This document shows, one piece after another, positions 25,630 through 38,245 of a stretch of 64,000 nt of DNA (its first letter is position 1; the number at the start of each line of letters is the position of its first letter). Source of the DNA: Enoplosus armatus. Taxonomy: Eukaryota; Chordata; Actinopteri; Centrarchiformes; Enoplosidae. The position numbers and the translations under genes were made by a program. The notes under the pieces were generated by a model. That model searched no databases. It was not told the origin of the DNA and saw only the letters and a program-made list of their open reading frames with translations. The stretch spans positions 15,965,501-16,029,500 of the forward strand of contig NC_092191.1 of NCBI RefSeq assembly GCF_043641665.1, written 5' to 3'.

Positions 25630-25635
25630 TTTATT
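25630..25635 (-). terminator. Calpain A poly(A) signal
   Basis: AATAAA on the minus strand, downstream of the calpain A stop (26507). Cleavage near 25610 would leave a 3'UTR of about 0.9 kb. Confidence 0.65.
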
Positions 25636-26506
25636 GAAGGCACAACATACATTCACAACACAAAGCAGTGTGACACATTTGTAATATGTTTATAACATCA
25701 TGGTGTCATGTATAAGGCATTCAGTATCATGTGATCCCTGTAAATGTCACTTGAGTGGACTGATATACTGAATTAAACTAAAATCTCAGTGCAAAATAAA
25801 AACAATCAAGTAAAACCAAACAAAAGGTCAGCTGCTTGACTTCAACTACAGAAAAGGATTGGTGTAACATATAAACAGGCTGAACTTCAGCATCAAATGC
25901 CAAAGAATAAAACAAAACATAATTGACATTAGATCAGGTCTGTACTGCCATCTACAGGTTAAAGAATAAAACTACCAACTCAATGATGAGGTGATCATTT
26001 CCTATAAAAATCTTTGTTCTAAAATCAGGAAAATATGGAACCAGGAGTGCAGAATGATTAACAGAAACTAAGACTTCACCTTTTAAAGCAGTAGAGTGAC
26101 AGACTTCTTCATATGTTTTGTGTTCCTTAGCGTGACAGCTTTTAGTCAATACTGAAATTATTGTTAGTAAATTAGTTGACATTTATACAGACAGCAAAAT
26201 TAAAATGGTGAAATATAAAGTCACCATACAATGCACATTGCAGCTAGAGATTTGTTGTCATGCACAGACTCATGCTGTTTTTACAGAGATTTATGTCGCA
26301 CAGTGACTGCTTCATACTGTAGGTTTGCATAGTTTCTACAACGGGAGACACTTGGCTTGGTTGTCTGTTATACAGCTCTTTGGCTATTTTAGGTACTCTG
26401 AGGTGGGATGTGTTAAAGGGTCACTAAGGCTGAGAGCTTCAGGTCAAGGCAGTCTGCAGGCACGGTACCGTTTCTCTATACCCTCCTCCAGTGAAGATGG
26501 CCCTCT

Positions 26507-29500
26507 TCAACCACACATTGTCAGGTAAAGCCACTAGCAATATGAGAAATAAAGATTAGACGAACAGAAAAGATTGACAAAATGTACTGATTTTCTTTTT
26601 AAACAGAAATATCACCTCTGTGATATTCATCTCAGCCACTCCGGACCCCTCCTTGTCGAACTGCTGGAAATGCCCTGTTAAAAGATTCAAAGTTTTCACA
26701 ATTTGTCTATGGAGTTGTAATTCTCACTGTATTGTTACTTAATAGTCTACAAACATGCAGTATACATTTAGAATAACATCTATTACAATAATACTCACTA
26801 AACATGGCTTCAAGCTTGACCAAGCAGCAGATGAAGTTGTCAAAGTCAACCATCTCGTTCTCTGCATACCGGGCTACCAGAATCTGGTTCAGTCTGTTAT
26901 TCAGTTTAAAACCTTCACAGGAAGACAATAAAAACCAAAGAGAGGGTCACACTTCTCATCTGTGAGTGTGTGTACAGTAAACAATTGTGGAGATGACCAT
27001 CGAGAGTATTATACCTGCTGCCTCCACAGCGAGACGCATCTCATACGAGCTCATGGCCCCTGACTTGTCAAGGTCAAACTGTCTAAAAATGACCTGAGAG
27101 ACAGAGAAAGAAATTTGAATAGGAACCCACAGAATCTAAGTGTGCATAAGGTTACTTTGGCTTTGAAATTACGTTACTCATTAATTCTTACCAGCCAATT
27201 TCGGATCTTGTTCCAGAGGATCTGAAACTCCACCAGCCCTAAACGGGCACTACCATCTTTCTGTTAACACGGTGTCAAGGGGTGAAACTACACACAGACA
27301 ATCATTAACAGAATACATGCATAATTTAATAAAATAAACATAATAAAGTTTTTGATCCATTCATGCCTGATGATTCAAGAGGATACATCCATCAGATTGA
27401 CCATGGTCCTACATGATTCCATACTGAAGCCGTCAGTCTTCAGGTCTTTGTCTGAAAAATCGAAAAAAAAAACACTGATCTGAAACAGGCTGGCCTACAG
27501 AGACACAGTCACACAGACTCGCGAGAGAGGCAGTCCAGGAAACGGATGGTGTACACTCCACAGTAGAATCTAATACAGTAATGGGAGATGTATTACTAAT
27601 ATGTAAACTATTTAAACAGGAAACTCACGGCGGGTGACGACTCTGTTAAGGATGGTCCTGAGCTCGCGAATAGAAATCTCCATGTCCTGGAAAAGCACAT
27701 TGGACAAGAAAAAAAGACTTTGCAAGACCATTTTGGATCTTATACGCTTTAGATATTATCTAAAACACCACAATAATACCACTATTACCACTACCAACAT
27801 TATTATATACAAATTATTTCAGCAGTGTTAGCAAGTACAAATGCAAACAAAGATCCAAACAGTAAGACAGATCTTACCTCCCCTGCTAGCTGAGCAAACA
27901 TGGACTTAAAAGAGTCATCAATGTCGTCTTCAGTTACTTCCTCCTGTAGGAAACCACAAATATAAATGCATTGGTTTATAATCCTTATGAGAGAATTATT
28001 CCCTGCGATTCATATAGTATATCATGCAACATTTTCTTTTTTTCTACAGTGTCTCACTGATACGTACGTCATCTCCTAAATCAGCAGAGATTTCATCATC
28101 CAGTTCTCTGCAATGGACAAAAACATTTTAGCATGATATTTGAATTTCTACACATACATAAACTAGAGACATTAAAATGCAAAAGACACATACTCTGTTT
28201 CTGACTGCTTCTCAGTGAAGACTCTGAGGACAAAGTCGGCCTCTTGACTGGGCTCAAAGGTGGAGGGCACGATGAGGTACTCTCCAGGGGGCAGGCGAAG
28301 CCGCGTGCTCACCTCTCGCAGGTTAATGAAGGTCTCCGAGCGAGCACACGATGAATTGCTCAAAAAGAAATTTTTCTTCAAATGGACATTCTGGCAGCCT
28401 CTGTACTAAGGGCAGTAAGACACAATATATGGGTTTAGATGCATCTGCATGCTTTTAGATCCATTTAATGGAAATCAAATATACCCATTACTGCCAACCA
28501 TTTTACAATGCATAACACAGTTCATTTTTTTAACTTCTAACTACATTTTAAAGAAAACTTTCATGCAGGATGCAAATTAACTTACAAAGACTTAAAACAT
28601 GCTTGTAGGTCGTCCATCATAATGAACATCAAGCCTGCTTTTATTCTTGTCAAATTATGTTTCTTGATAACGCAGTTAAATATGTGGACTGATGTCACAA
28701 GATGATCAATTGTGGTGGATGTGAAGGATTGAATATCTTAATAATGTGTCACATTAGCTGATTTTCATAGAGTGAATGTGATGAACACAATGCGTAGAAA
28801 CCAATGGCTACCTGGAATATGCCTTTTGGATCAGCAGCACTGTAAAATATACTTCATTCATAGTAAATGGGCTACATGACAAGTCAAACGTCTTTGGTTA
28901 AATAAACAGTGGTAGTAATGGATGCTCTGCCTACCTCCTCTGGAATCTGCACAAAAAAAGATAAAGGGAAAAATTAGAAAAATGAGCAAACATAATGTAA
29001 AGTTAACATGTGAATAAACCTTGAGAAGGGCAAAGGGACACTACTGACTTCCCATCTCTGCTCTCACCTCATAGACAGCAAAGCCAATGGTGTGCATGTC
29101 CTGACCATGGCGCCGATATCTGCGGCGGTCCTTCTGCATGAGAGCTACTAAAAAACTGCACGCCACCTCATCATCCTCTGGGTCGTCATCCTCCTCCAGC
29201 AACGTGATCTTATACTGAGGGTTGATCCAAAACGTGTCTACACAGATGGTGCATTGGTGTTAGCCTGTTTCACAGTTACAGTAACATTACAGGAGACCTG
29301 ATTGCGCGTCAACAGAGAAATGTTATCACTTGATCCCTTTAACAGTAATATTATCTACGTCAGTGTGTGCACTGTTACATGAAAGGAATTTTCCCCTTCG
29401 GTTGGGACTCACTGGGATGGTTCCTGCAGCCTCCAGCGGTGCTGCCTCTCCTCCACGTGCCGTAGAACTTCATGGTGTTCCAGTGGCTGAGACTGTCCTC

Positions 29501-32500
29501 GCTCAGAGTGTCAGGAGTCAAGTTACAGATCTCTATCCGAGAAAACTGCCTCTTGAAATCACTGAAGGACATCCTGGAAGATTAAAATAAAGTTTTGGGT
29601 CAGAAACCTGGATGCAAAATTTTTTGGGGATACACTCATTCGCTTGCTTTCTGAGAGTTAGATGAGAAGATCAATACCACTCTGATGTCTGTATGGTAAA
29701 TACAAAACACAAGTTATTAACAAGTTATATCTTTTTTGTTTAATCCCCCAAAAAACAAACTTGTCATTTTTACACATCCATTTTTATATGAATTTTAAAA
29801 ATGAGATATACGTGTTCAAATGTGAGCTTTTAGGTGCTGGTTGCCAGATTACATTTGGACAGAGCCAAGCTAGCTATTCACCCCCGTTTCCACTCTTTAT
29901 GCTAAGCTAAGATAACTGTCTCCTAGCCATCGCTTCAAAGAGCACTCCGTATTAGCGCGCACATTACCCACAATGCAATTGGCCCACCAAGACTTATCTT
30001 AACAGTAGCTAAGTGACATCACTTGAGGCAATTCATCAGATATTGTGCCGCAAAAGGCTTTATACAACTTGTTTCACACATGCAGTAGATCTCCCCATGA
30101 CCTGTAAACAGACTTTGATGTATAACATTGGTAGAGTTTACCTTTAATATTTAACAGATACAAGATACAAGATTGGTATCAATCTTCTCATCTAACGCTC
30201 TGCAAGACAGTGAAAAGCGTATTTCCCAAAAATGTCCTTTAAAATACCTACAGTACATAAAATTGCCATGTAGTTCTACAGCACCTGGGACATCTTACCA
30301 AAACTCCCCGTCTTCCATCTGAAGATGCAGGTCTTCTCGTTCAGAGGGGTCAATCTCATCCCATTCAGGGGAACTACACACGACAAGACAAACAGACAGG
30401 AATACACATTCAGTATGAGATATAATACTCATAAAAGAAGGTGCTATCCAAACCTGTATTATGCTTTGGCACACTCACTTGTCACTCCAGGCACCAGTCC
30501 ACTCCACCTGGCCCCAAGGGTTACGTATTCGGATCAGGCGTTCCATGTTGCCACGGAAATCAACCTACATAACACACGGAGGGATTGGCAACTCAGAACT
30601 ATTGATATAATTCATAATGATATCTAATTAAAGACATCAGAGTCATACACAGACAGACCTCCTTCAATCCAGTGAGTGAGTAGGCGTGGCCTTTCACAAG
30701 CTTCTTGAACGTAACAGCCTCCATGTCGAAGGCACTGGTGATCTGTATTAATACGAAAGCACGATTACTGCATCTGAGTATGAATTGTCCAGCACAGAAA
30801 TAAATAGGAGTGCTTTTAACGTTATTGGCTTTCTCAAGACGGTGCTACATTGATCTGCGTGTCTTGGCGGTGTGCCATTGTGTTTGGCACGTACATCGAT
30901 AGAGCAGCCCAGCAGAGAGCCTCTCTCCAGAGCTTTGTCGATTATCCGGTGCAGATCTCTGGGAGCATTGCGGAGCTCGTACATCTCGGACACACCACCT
31001 GTGAAGTCCTCAAACCCTTCAGTGGTGCTTCCTCCAGACAGAGCCTCATAGGAGCCATTCAGCCTGATACCACATAAAAAAAAAAGCTTAAGCTTGATTG
31101 CCATTAACAGCAGCACTTCAGAATGTGGTCTGCAACTTCCTACTAAATACACTCACACTGAATAATTTAACAATTGTGCAGGCCTTTCAAAAACCTACTT
31201 GGCATAAGCCTTCTCCAGGAGTGCACTCCAGAATTCATTGCCCTCAGCAGAGTGGACAAACATCAGCTCCCTGTCTTTGACAGGCAGTCTGTCATCTATC
31301 ACGACGTCTACCCATTCGCCGAACTGCCAGAACTGCAACACAGAGCAATAATCAAGAACTTCCATCGATCCAAATTGCTAGCCTTGCACTCGATAGGGAG
31401 TGCAAAGAGTAGAAGATGATCTCACAGTACCTGAAAGTGGAAGATTCCAGCATAGTCATCTTGGAAGGACTGCCCGTGTGGGACAACCCGATGAAGAAGC
31501 CTCTCGTTCAGGGTGAGGGAGGCGATGGCTGCTAAGAGCCAGCAGTCACCTGCAAGTGAGAAGAAGCATTTAGCAACCTTTGTCTAAATCCGTCTTCTTA
31601 CTATTTTTTCAGGTTTCATATTCAACATTAACAACAACAACAGCAAGGGCTCACCCAGCGCTCCCTGACAGATGTCCGTCCTGGTGGCACCACCCACAAT
31701 GAACTGAGGGTCATCTGTCAGTTCCTATGGAGAAATTAAACATCTGGGTGAAGACAATGAAATCGATGAAACGCTCACACATTTTACAAGGCGACACGTC
31801 TTTCAAGCCACTGCTATTCTTGCATCTACGCGTCAACTTCCTGTGTTTTAATGAAGCACTGTAAACAACTGTCAGAGCGAGGGAGCGGTCAGGGAATGCC
31901 ATGCGATGCCAACAGCTGCAGTGGTCTGAGAAGTTCCTGTCCTGACTTGTCCTATTCTGTCTGTCTGAGTTGGCAGACATGAAATTGATATGTTTGTTTA
32001 TATGATATGTGTTTCTGTTGAGTTTCAGTCGTCACCAGAAAGAGTCACAACCACATGCCTGTTGTGAAATATTACATGAGAAGCAGTCCAAAGAATGATG
32101 AGTGAGGTATTTCTACTTAATGTCCAGCTTTAGGTCTTAAAAACATCTTTTCATCTGTAAATGGGTGTATTGTAAGTATATTTGTTATCTTGTGCCCTAC
32201 TTAACATAATAAATATATCAGTTGTATGCATTTGTTAACAAATATCTCTGAATATGCTCATAATTAACTTTCCCTCTCTGGTTTTCTCACCGTGGGCCTC
32301 ATCCACTCCACATCCCTAGTTTTGGAGGAATAGGGGGCGAGCTCCTTGAAGCCCAGGGATGGAGGCTCAGCAGGGAAGCAGGGGTCTTCAAACAGGCAGC
32401 CTGACTCCACACATTCCTGCTTCAGTGCCTCATAGTCCTGGTTGGAGAAGGGCACAGCCTGCTCCTTGGAGCCCATGCCTTCTGCCCGCAGCCTGTTGGC

Positions 32501-32536
32501 GTATATGCTTGCAGATATCCCTCCAGCTGGATACAT
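26507..32536 (-). CDS. capn1: Calpain A: classical calpain catalytic subunit, CAPN1/CAPN11 type
   Basis: Cytosolic calcium-activated cysteine protease. Exons: 32536-32291, 31724-31655, 31549-31431, 31332-31199, 31063-30895, 30742-30659, 30564-30479, 30373-30299, 29573-29413, 29237-29068, 28946-28935 (12 nt), 28405-28194, 28107-28068, 27943-27878, 27686-27629, 27451-27387, 27260-27192, 27093-27015, 26912-26799, 26674-26616, 26533-26507; 704 aa. Catalytic Cys108 (GDCWLLAA), His265 (GHAYSLT) and Asn289 (RNPWG) are present. The CBSW domain follows ([15 protein letters not shown], about 350-520), then a penta-EF-hand domain ending WLYLTMCG. Start (MYPAGG) and end match the bird/teleost mu/m-calpain group that includes chicken CAPN11. 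Position beside mrpl14 and tmem63b also points to CAPN11 orthology, so the symbol is provisional. A noncoding first exon lies at 34792 and above. Confidence 0.93.
29617..30240 (-). mobile_element. Foldback MITE-like element, copy 1, in calpain A intron
   Basis: The left end carries GAGAGTTAGATGAGAAGATC then ATACCACTCT. The right end carries the inverted match GGTATCAATCTTCTCATCTAA ahead of TATTTCCCAAAAATGTCC. The core includes TTTATGCTAAGCTAAG, the reverse complement of the core seen in the copies at 52538 and 58707, so this copy is inverted relative to them. No coding capacity. Confidence 0.7.
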
Positions 32537-33863
32537 ACTGGTGTGAGATAAAAATATGAAGCTGGGTGGGTATGCACAGTGCTGTCTATTAATAGCAGAA
32601 AGCTAGCGGCACACTCTTGTCTAAGAGTTACAGCACAGCAATCAGGTGTGGGAGTGTGTGTAGAAAAATAATGTTTGTACTAGTGATAAAGATTGATTTT
32701 CTTCTGCTGATGGGACTGAATCAACTAATTATTCTGAGCCCATGTTTGACCCCATATGGATTCTACATTATCTTGCTAGCCTAAAAACACAAAGCTGAAT
32801 ACTTTGAAATATTCTAACAAAAAGCCAAGGCCAGCTCCCTGGTCTTCTATTTATTCATTTACTGAATTTGTAGGTTTAGCAACCTGAGGGGATTTCACAT
32901 TCTACAATTAAAAACTTACAGACGATGAGTATTTTATAAGGTGATTCATTACCTTTAGACTCAATATGTTTAAATCTGACTACTTTTAGGCCAACAAAAT
33001 AATAAATAGAGGATTAGCATATTCTCCACAGAATTTTGTTCCTGGCCGCGTGTAGAAGACGCTTATGACCATGACCATCACCAATTTAGCAGTTAACTGA
33101 GTAAACAAAATGTAAAAAGTCCAAGTAATTACAAATATGTAAAAAGCCCTTATTTTTGGTCTCTGGTTAAACTTTTCTGAGAGTGGTGGGACATCAGTAT
33201 TTCTAATGTCCTGGCTACGGCCCTGCAAAAGGCAAATCCTGCAAATACTAATAATTCAGGCCTTATACTAGAAATACCTCTGATAACCAACACACCAGTG
33301 ACATGTAAAATGTAAAAAAGTAAACGTACTGCTAATGAAACTTCCGTTAGAAACCAACGCCAATAAAAGCCCAGCAGAGAAATAATAGAACTACAAAAAG
33401 CATGAACAGAAGAAAAGTGATTACTGAAAGATGTGAGACAAGAACACCACACAACCACCTGAAACACAGCATACCCAGGAACAACAAAAGAACAAAGAAA
33501 CATGATACCTTGTCTGTACAGGCAGGCTGAGAGGGAGAATGAGACAAAAACAGAGAAAGATCATTCACTTAAGTTTTGCCACTGGTAATAAATTAGATTG
33601 CCATGAGTTGCAGAAGCTTGTGCAGCCATGTTAGGAAAAGCAGGCCCTAATGGACTTTAGTGTTTTCTACTCAGTGGGGGTCTTTTTTCCTCTCTCTGAA
33701 TGCACTTGCTTTCCTATGCTGGAGAGTTTCGCAACTTTCAGCCAAGTCTCCAGGGAGGACATAACATAGCTTTGTGAGGAAACCAGGAGTGAAAAAGAAC
33801 CAAATGCCTCAAGAAGTTAGATTGAAAGTTAGTACTTGGCTGTCCCATTTCTGAATATGTGCT

Positions 33864-33880
33864 GGGGGGGGGGGGGGGGG
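33864..33880. repeat. Poly(G) run
   Basis: Seventeen consecutive G residues. Confidence 0.95.
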
Positions 33881-34103
33881 ATGGGGACGCGGGATGATCT
33901 TTTATGCCGCTCTGCTCCTCTGGTAAGGAATCCTAATGAGCTCAGTTCAGAAAACTTGGATGGAGCTACAGTGGTGAGGGACTGGCAGAGCCATGAGAAA
34001 GAATTACTGAGTTAGAAAACAGAAACGTACGTGCTGCTGTGCAAAATAGGCTACGCTTTGATAGAAACAATTCTCCAGGCAAGGACATTGTTTATAGTGC
34101 CAG

Positions 34104-34118
34104 CCCCCCCCCCCCCCC
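34104..34118. repeat. Poly(C) run
   Basis: Fifteen consecutive C residues. Confidence 0.95.
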
Positions 34119-34282
34119 TCCCACCGCCACCTCCACCCTGAGGCCCCGCTTGCCAGCAGGGTCTGCAGGAATGTCCCTCTGCTTTGTCAGACAGCTAAAG
34201 AAAGGCTACTTCTGGCTATTGACCAAAAGGATATCTCTATATCCCCCCCAATAGGCGGAGAAAAGCTGATCCATGCATTCCT

Positions 34283-34309
34283 GTGATGATGATGATGATG
34301 ATGATGATG
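34283..34309. repeat. (TGA)n microsatellite
   Basis: About nine tandem TGA units, just inside calpain A intron 1. Confidence 0.95.
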
Positions 34310-34791
34310 TCACCTATAGGACTTCAACCTCAACAATACCCTAAAACAACCGACAGCCGACACTGGGGCCCCCCTCTGCTCTGAAAAGACAGAATAATGC
34401 TGCACATATGTTGGCTGCTTTACAGGCCTGTCAGTTACTATCACACCGCCACAGTTCGGCAGGCACGTAATACAGCTCGGATTGTTTACAGCACCTGTTC
34501 AGAGGTACAAGTAGGCCCGTCTGTGTGCGCTCGGACCTGCAGTCTGCTTCCCAGATTTCTAACAGCAGACCTATTACAGCACAACCACACTCTTTCCACA
34601 CCGGATGTCACGGCTGAATTAAATCTGAGTGCGTGCGATATGACAGCTGTGAGTGTGCTGCAGCGTGCCGTACATTAAATCAGACAAGCCGCTCGGTGGC
34701 CTACACTACAATATAACCACGAGCCGCTACCCTCGCGCCGACTAAATGGACACATTCAGAGAAAAGAAACAAACAGGACGAATTCACTCAC

Positions 34792-34900
34792 CGCCGCTTT
34801 AAAAGGCAACTTTCAGCTCCTTCAAAGTGGGTCGGACAATGATAATCGTGTAAATCTGTGAGAGAGGGGCAGTGGTTTGGTCGCCAGGAGCGCAGGTCCA
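34792..34900 (-). promoter_or_regulatory. Calpain A noncoding first exon and promoter (approximate)
   Basis: A consensus donor (GTGAGT) follows the minus-strand GCGGCG at 34792, 2.2 kb upstream of the coding start. No TATA box is apparent. The upper limit is a guess; a (CA)n tract at 34913-34942 lies just beyond. Confidence 0.45.
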
Positions 34901-34910
34901 GCCCTCTCCG

Positions 34911-34912
<2 letters not shown>

Positions 34913-34942
<30 letters not shown>
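34913..34942. repeat. (CA)n microsatellite
   Basis: About 15 CA units next to the presumed calpain A promoter. Confidence 0.95.
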
Positions 34943-34946
<4 letters not shown>

Positions 34947-35360
34947 AGAGGAGGGGCCACAGCTCACGCCCAGAGCCACACTACCGCTAGAGGTGCTGCA
35001 GGTAGTGGGGGTCAAATAAAATCCACTACTGCTCACACCAAAACTTTTCTATGAGTCAATGTAAGACCGACATTATCAACAAATGAATGACTTTATAATA
35101 GTGGGGCACATATTCATATCATTCAATTCAATTCAGTTCAACAAATACACACACAGTCATACAAGAATAAACACTGTTAATCACAAAGCTAAAACAATAT
35201 TGAGGACTGGCAATACATACATCAATGAATGATATATTAAATGAACTAATATCATAATATGATATGATTATGATTGATTATGATTATGCAAGATGGTATG
35301 GATGGTATTGTAGCAATGTTTTATATCATGGTTTATATACTGTATGTGTAGATATAGGCC

Positions 35361-35386
35361 TACATACAGTATACATACTGTATGTA
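35361..35386. repeat. Perfect inverted repeat, 12-bp arms, 2-bp spacer
   Basis: TACATACAGTAT, AC, ATACTGTATGTA: the second arm is the exact reverse complement of the first. Confidence 0.9.
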
Positions 35387-35713
35387 TATCATGTATGTGG
35401 GACACCAAATATGTTTTGGTCTTCAAAGGAAGAATAATGAAAGAAATAAGAAAAGAAGTGGCAGAATTCTTCCTATTAATGTGTTGTAGTAATTAATATT
35501 TTTCTTAATAACATAGAGTGTAATTATAGTTAATAGAGCAGCACTTGTGTACTTGTCTGAAACAGCTTTACCAAATATTCAATATCCATATAATTAGAGT
35601 TAATCATTTTAGCTCCAAGTATAGGCTAAGTGAAAACGCATTTAATAAACAGAAACAAACCTTGAGTTTACAGAGGCCAAGAATGGCCATGCTTGCACTT
35701 ATTTTTTTTTACT

Positions 35714-35778
35714 GACATTATCTCGAGATCACAAGTTAATTATTTCATTATCTCGAGAAAACGAGCTTTGTTATTGTG
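35714..35778. repeat. Probable interspersed repeat with doubled ATTATCTCGAGA
   Basis: ATTATCTCGAGA occurs twice about 33 bases apart. I recognise similar text as recurring in teleost genomes but cannot name the family. Confidence 0.4.
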
Positions 35779-37910
35779 AGAGATAGTGTGCAGTAAACAG
35801 CTGCAAAGGTTAAAGGTCACCAGCCAACACATCTATCTGCCTGAAAGCTGATGAGAGACAAACATAGCTACACAGTTACTATCCTTTGTGTCACTTCACT
35901 CACACTATAATCACAAATGAATGTCGATTTGTCAGGGATAGAGGATTAAATATGATTTTTGTTGAAAGGTTGAACAGAGCATGTCTGTAGTCCTTAAATG
36001 TAGCTTGAAATTCAATGTATAATTTAATTGAATCAGAAAGAAAGTGACACTCCTACATCAGAATGTTGGATTGAAGTGACTCTGAATAAATAATGTGACC
36101 TACTACCGGAAAAAATAAGCATCGCATACTTTTCTCCAAATCTTTATTCAGGTGGAACTGCCTGGTGTCATCGTCTTCACACAGGCTCGGCAGCCCTAAC
36201 CTTAGGGCCCTCCTAACCCTAACTACTGCATTTAATATCAAGATAGAGAATGTTATTTAAAAAAGGGTAGCGCTATGTGTTGAACATGTAGCAGCTGATT
36301 TATCTAATCTACTCATAACAGGTAGCAAATGTAGAAGTGAAAGCAATATTGTTGCATTCAGGCTAACAGTAGCTTTTACTTACATAATGACAATTGGTGA
36401 TGTCTATTAGATGTCTAGTAAAACAGTACATGCATAATTAATCATTTGTAATGCCACATAAGCCCAGTAATAATGCACCTTATCAATACTAGCATTATAT
36501 TAAAGCCATAGTGAAGCAGTTACTAACATCAGAAGAGGCATAAGTCTTGATAGGACTGTTAAGAACGTTTAATATGACATTACAACTGATTATATGCTTT
36601 CATTAGAGTATCACTGATTTTTTTTACTACTAGCTACTAGCAGCTGCTGGGCAGTATGTCAGCAAACTGTCTCAAAAGATGAATAACAAAGAAAATCAAC
36701 AAGAAGAGGGTATTTTTCTGCTTGGTCTACATTTTAGAACAAAGTTACTTGAGTTATATACAAATGAAACAATCTATGTCCTTTTTGTGTGTCTCATCAC
36801 TCACAATGCTTACTGCTGTACCACTTGTACATGTATCACATGGAAGTATGCTCCCTGTGAAAATCAGCACAAGTGAGTCTAAAGCTGAAAAGCAGAGGGG
36901 AACGGTTATTATTGGCCCTCATTTGTCATAATGTAATGTACACAAACAAGGCTGTGTACACACAGCATGCAGCGGTTTATGGCTCACCCCTCCTCCAGCT
37001 TGCCACAATAGTTACAACAGCAAGCTTTGGAGGCGATGTGGATAACCTCAGAATTGTTATCTAAGAGGATGTTCCATATATCCATTGGGTGTGGAAGGCT
37101 GACCCATGACTCATATGTCTCATGTGTAGTACAGAAGCATCCCATTCAGCTCTGACATCAAAAAAAGTCCAGACAATCAGCTGAAAGCAAAGGCTTTTTC
37201 TGCAGAATGCTCTTGGTGATGTTGTTGTGTCTATATAAGACTATGGAAGATAGATCATTTCTACTACTTGATTGTTTCTTTACTTTGAGCAGTAATACAC
37301 ACAACATCTGCCTTCACACAGAAGCTCATTAACAGCCACCTGTTAAGCGAGTCCTCAATAAGTTATATTTACCTACCTCATGCATATCCTTATTTACTGA
37401 GTGTATGCGGTAGTTCTGAAGTTTGTACATGAATCATCTCATAAAACAAACATTCAACAGTGTAGTGCAGTGTAGCTCCTGACTAAACCAGCTGATCACT
37501 GAGTGTTTGACTAAGGATTAGCTTTGTTGTACTTGGTAGAGAGGATGTAAGCACAGAATAAGGATATAAAATCACACTTTGGAGCATAATGTATATGTGC
37601 CAAATCTGACATCCCCCAGGCTTAGTGATGCAATGTCATTTATATCCCATTCTTACTCTTCCTCAATTTAACAGTCTTAATTTAATGCATTTAAGCTTCC
37701 CTTTCACAACTCTCAGCTTTATGTACTACATGTAATCCCTTCCAGAAGAGAAAAACACCTCAACCTTTTTCTTTCATTTTTTTTAGCACATAGATGTTAT
37801 AGAATGTTAAAATGTCTAATGATTACATTTCATTGATTGCAACTTTAAATCAAGCGTTTGTTTCCTCTGCTTTTGGTATGCACCCATCAGGAAATGGGAG
37901 ACAATAACCC

Positions 37911-37916
<6 letters not shown>

Positions 37917-37955
<39 letters not shown>
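37917..37955. repeat. (CA)n microsatellite
   Basis: About 19 CA units, 180 bases upstream of the calpain B TATA box. Confidence 0.95.
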
Positions 37956-37958
<3 letters not shown>

Positions 37959-38137
37959 AAAATGAAGCAATGAGAGTGGTGCTTCAAGTTGCCTTTAGGC
38001 GTGTCTCTCTTTGCATTTTGGCATCTCATTGCAGATTTGCTTAGGGTTGTTGCGTTCTGCTCTGTTCACTTCACCTGTCCATTGGAGGCCCCTCCCTGTC
38101 TGTGATCCTACCCTATCTTCCCCTCACCTGTGGCAGC

Positions 38138-38144
38138 TATAAAG
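38138..38144 (+). promoter_or_regulatory. TATA box of calpain B
   Basis: TATAAAG in a GC-balanced context, 102 bases before the calpain B ATG. Transcription would start near 38168, leaving a 5'UTR of about 80 bases with no upstream intron needed. A focused TATA promoter suggests tissue-restricted expression, unlike the TATA-less calpain A end. Confidence 0.65.
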
Positions 38145-38245
38145 GCAGCTGGGACAAAGACACTGGGTTGTGTTCGGCTGGTGGAAGATCAGATAACAAG
38201 TCAACCCAACTCAGCTCACAAAGAGGGAAATCACCATCCAGGGAG

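Larger units (their letters stand above)
32538..34791 (-). other. Calpain A intron 1
   Basis: Runs from the donor below exon 1 (GCGGCG then GTGAGT, exon edge 34792) to the acceptor CACCAG before 32537. Contains a 17-base G run, a 15-base C run and a (TGA)n run but no coding exon that I can support. The minus-strand open frames around 33150-33570 look like chance. Confidence 0.65.
34943..38130. other. Divergent intergenic region between calpains A and B
   Basis: About 3.2 kb with no supportable gene. It holds a 12-bp perfect inverted repeat, a repeat with doubled ATTATCTCGAGA, and a long (CA)n near 37917. Presumably it contains regulatory sequence for both flanking calpains; no specific element can be named apart from the TATA box of calpain B. 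Confidence 0.6.

Noticed and set aside
26507..32536. Possibility that calpain A is a pseudogene
   Set aside because: All 21 exons splice in frame without stops, the triad and EF-hands are present, and total length is normal.
33150..33568. Overlapping minus-strand frames rich in Phe/Leu/Val in calpain A intron 1
   Set aside because: Hydrophobic bias comes from T-rich sequence; no acceptor/donor pair links them to calpain A and no family is recognised.
34872..35054. Frame translating the CA repeat (Thr-His runs)
   Set aside because: Simple-repeat translation, not a gene; the same holds for 46038-46302.
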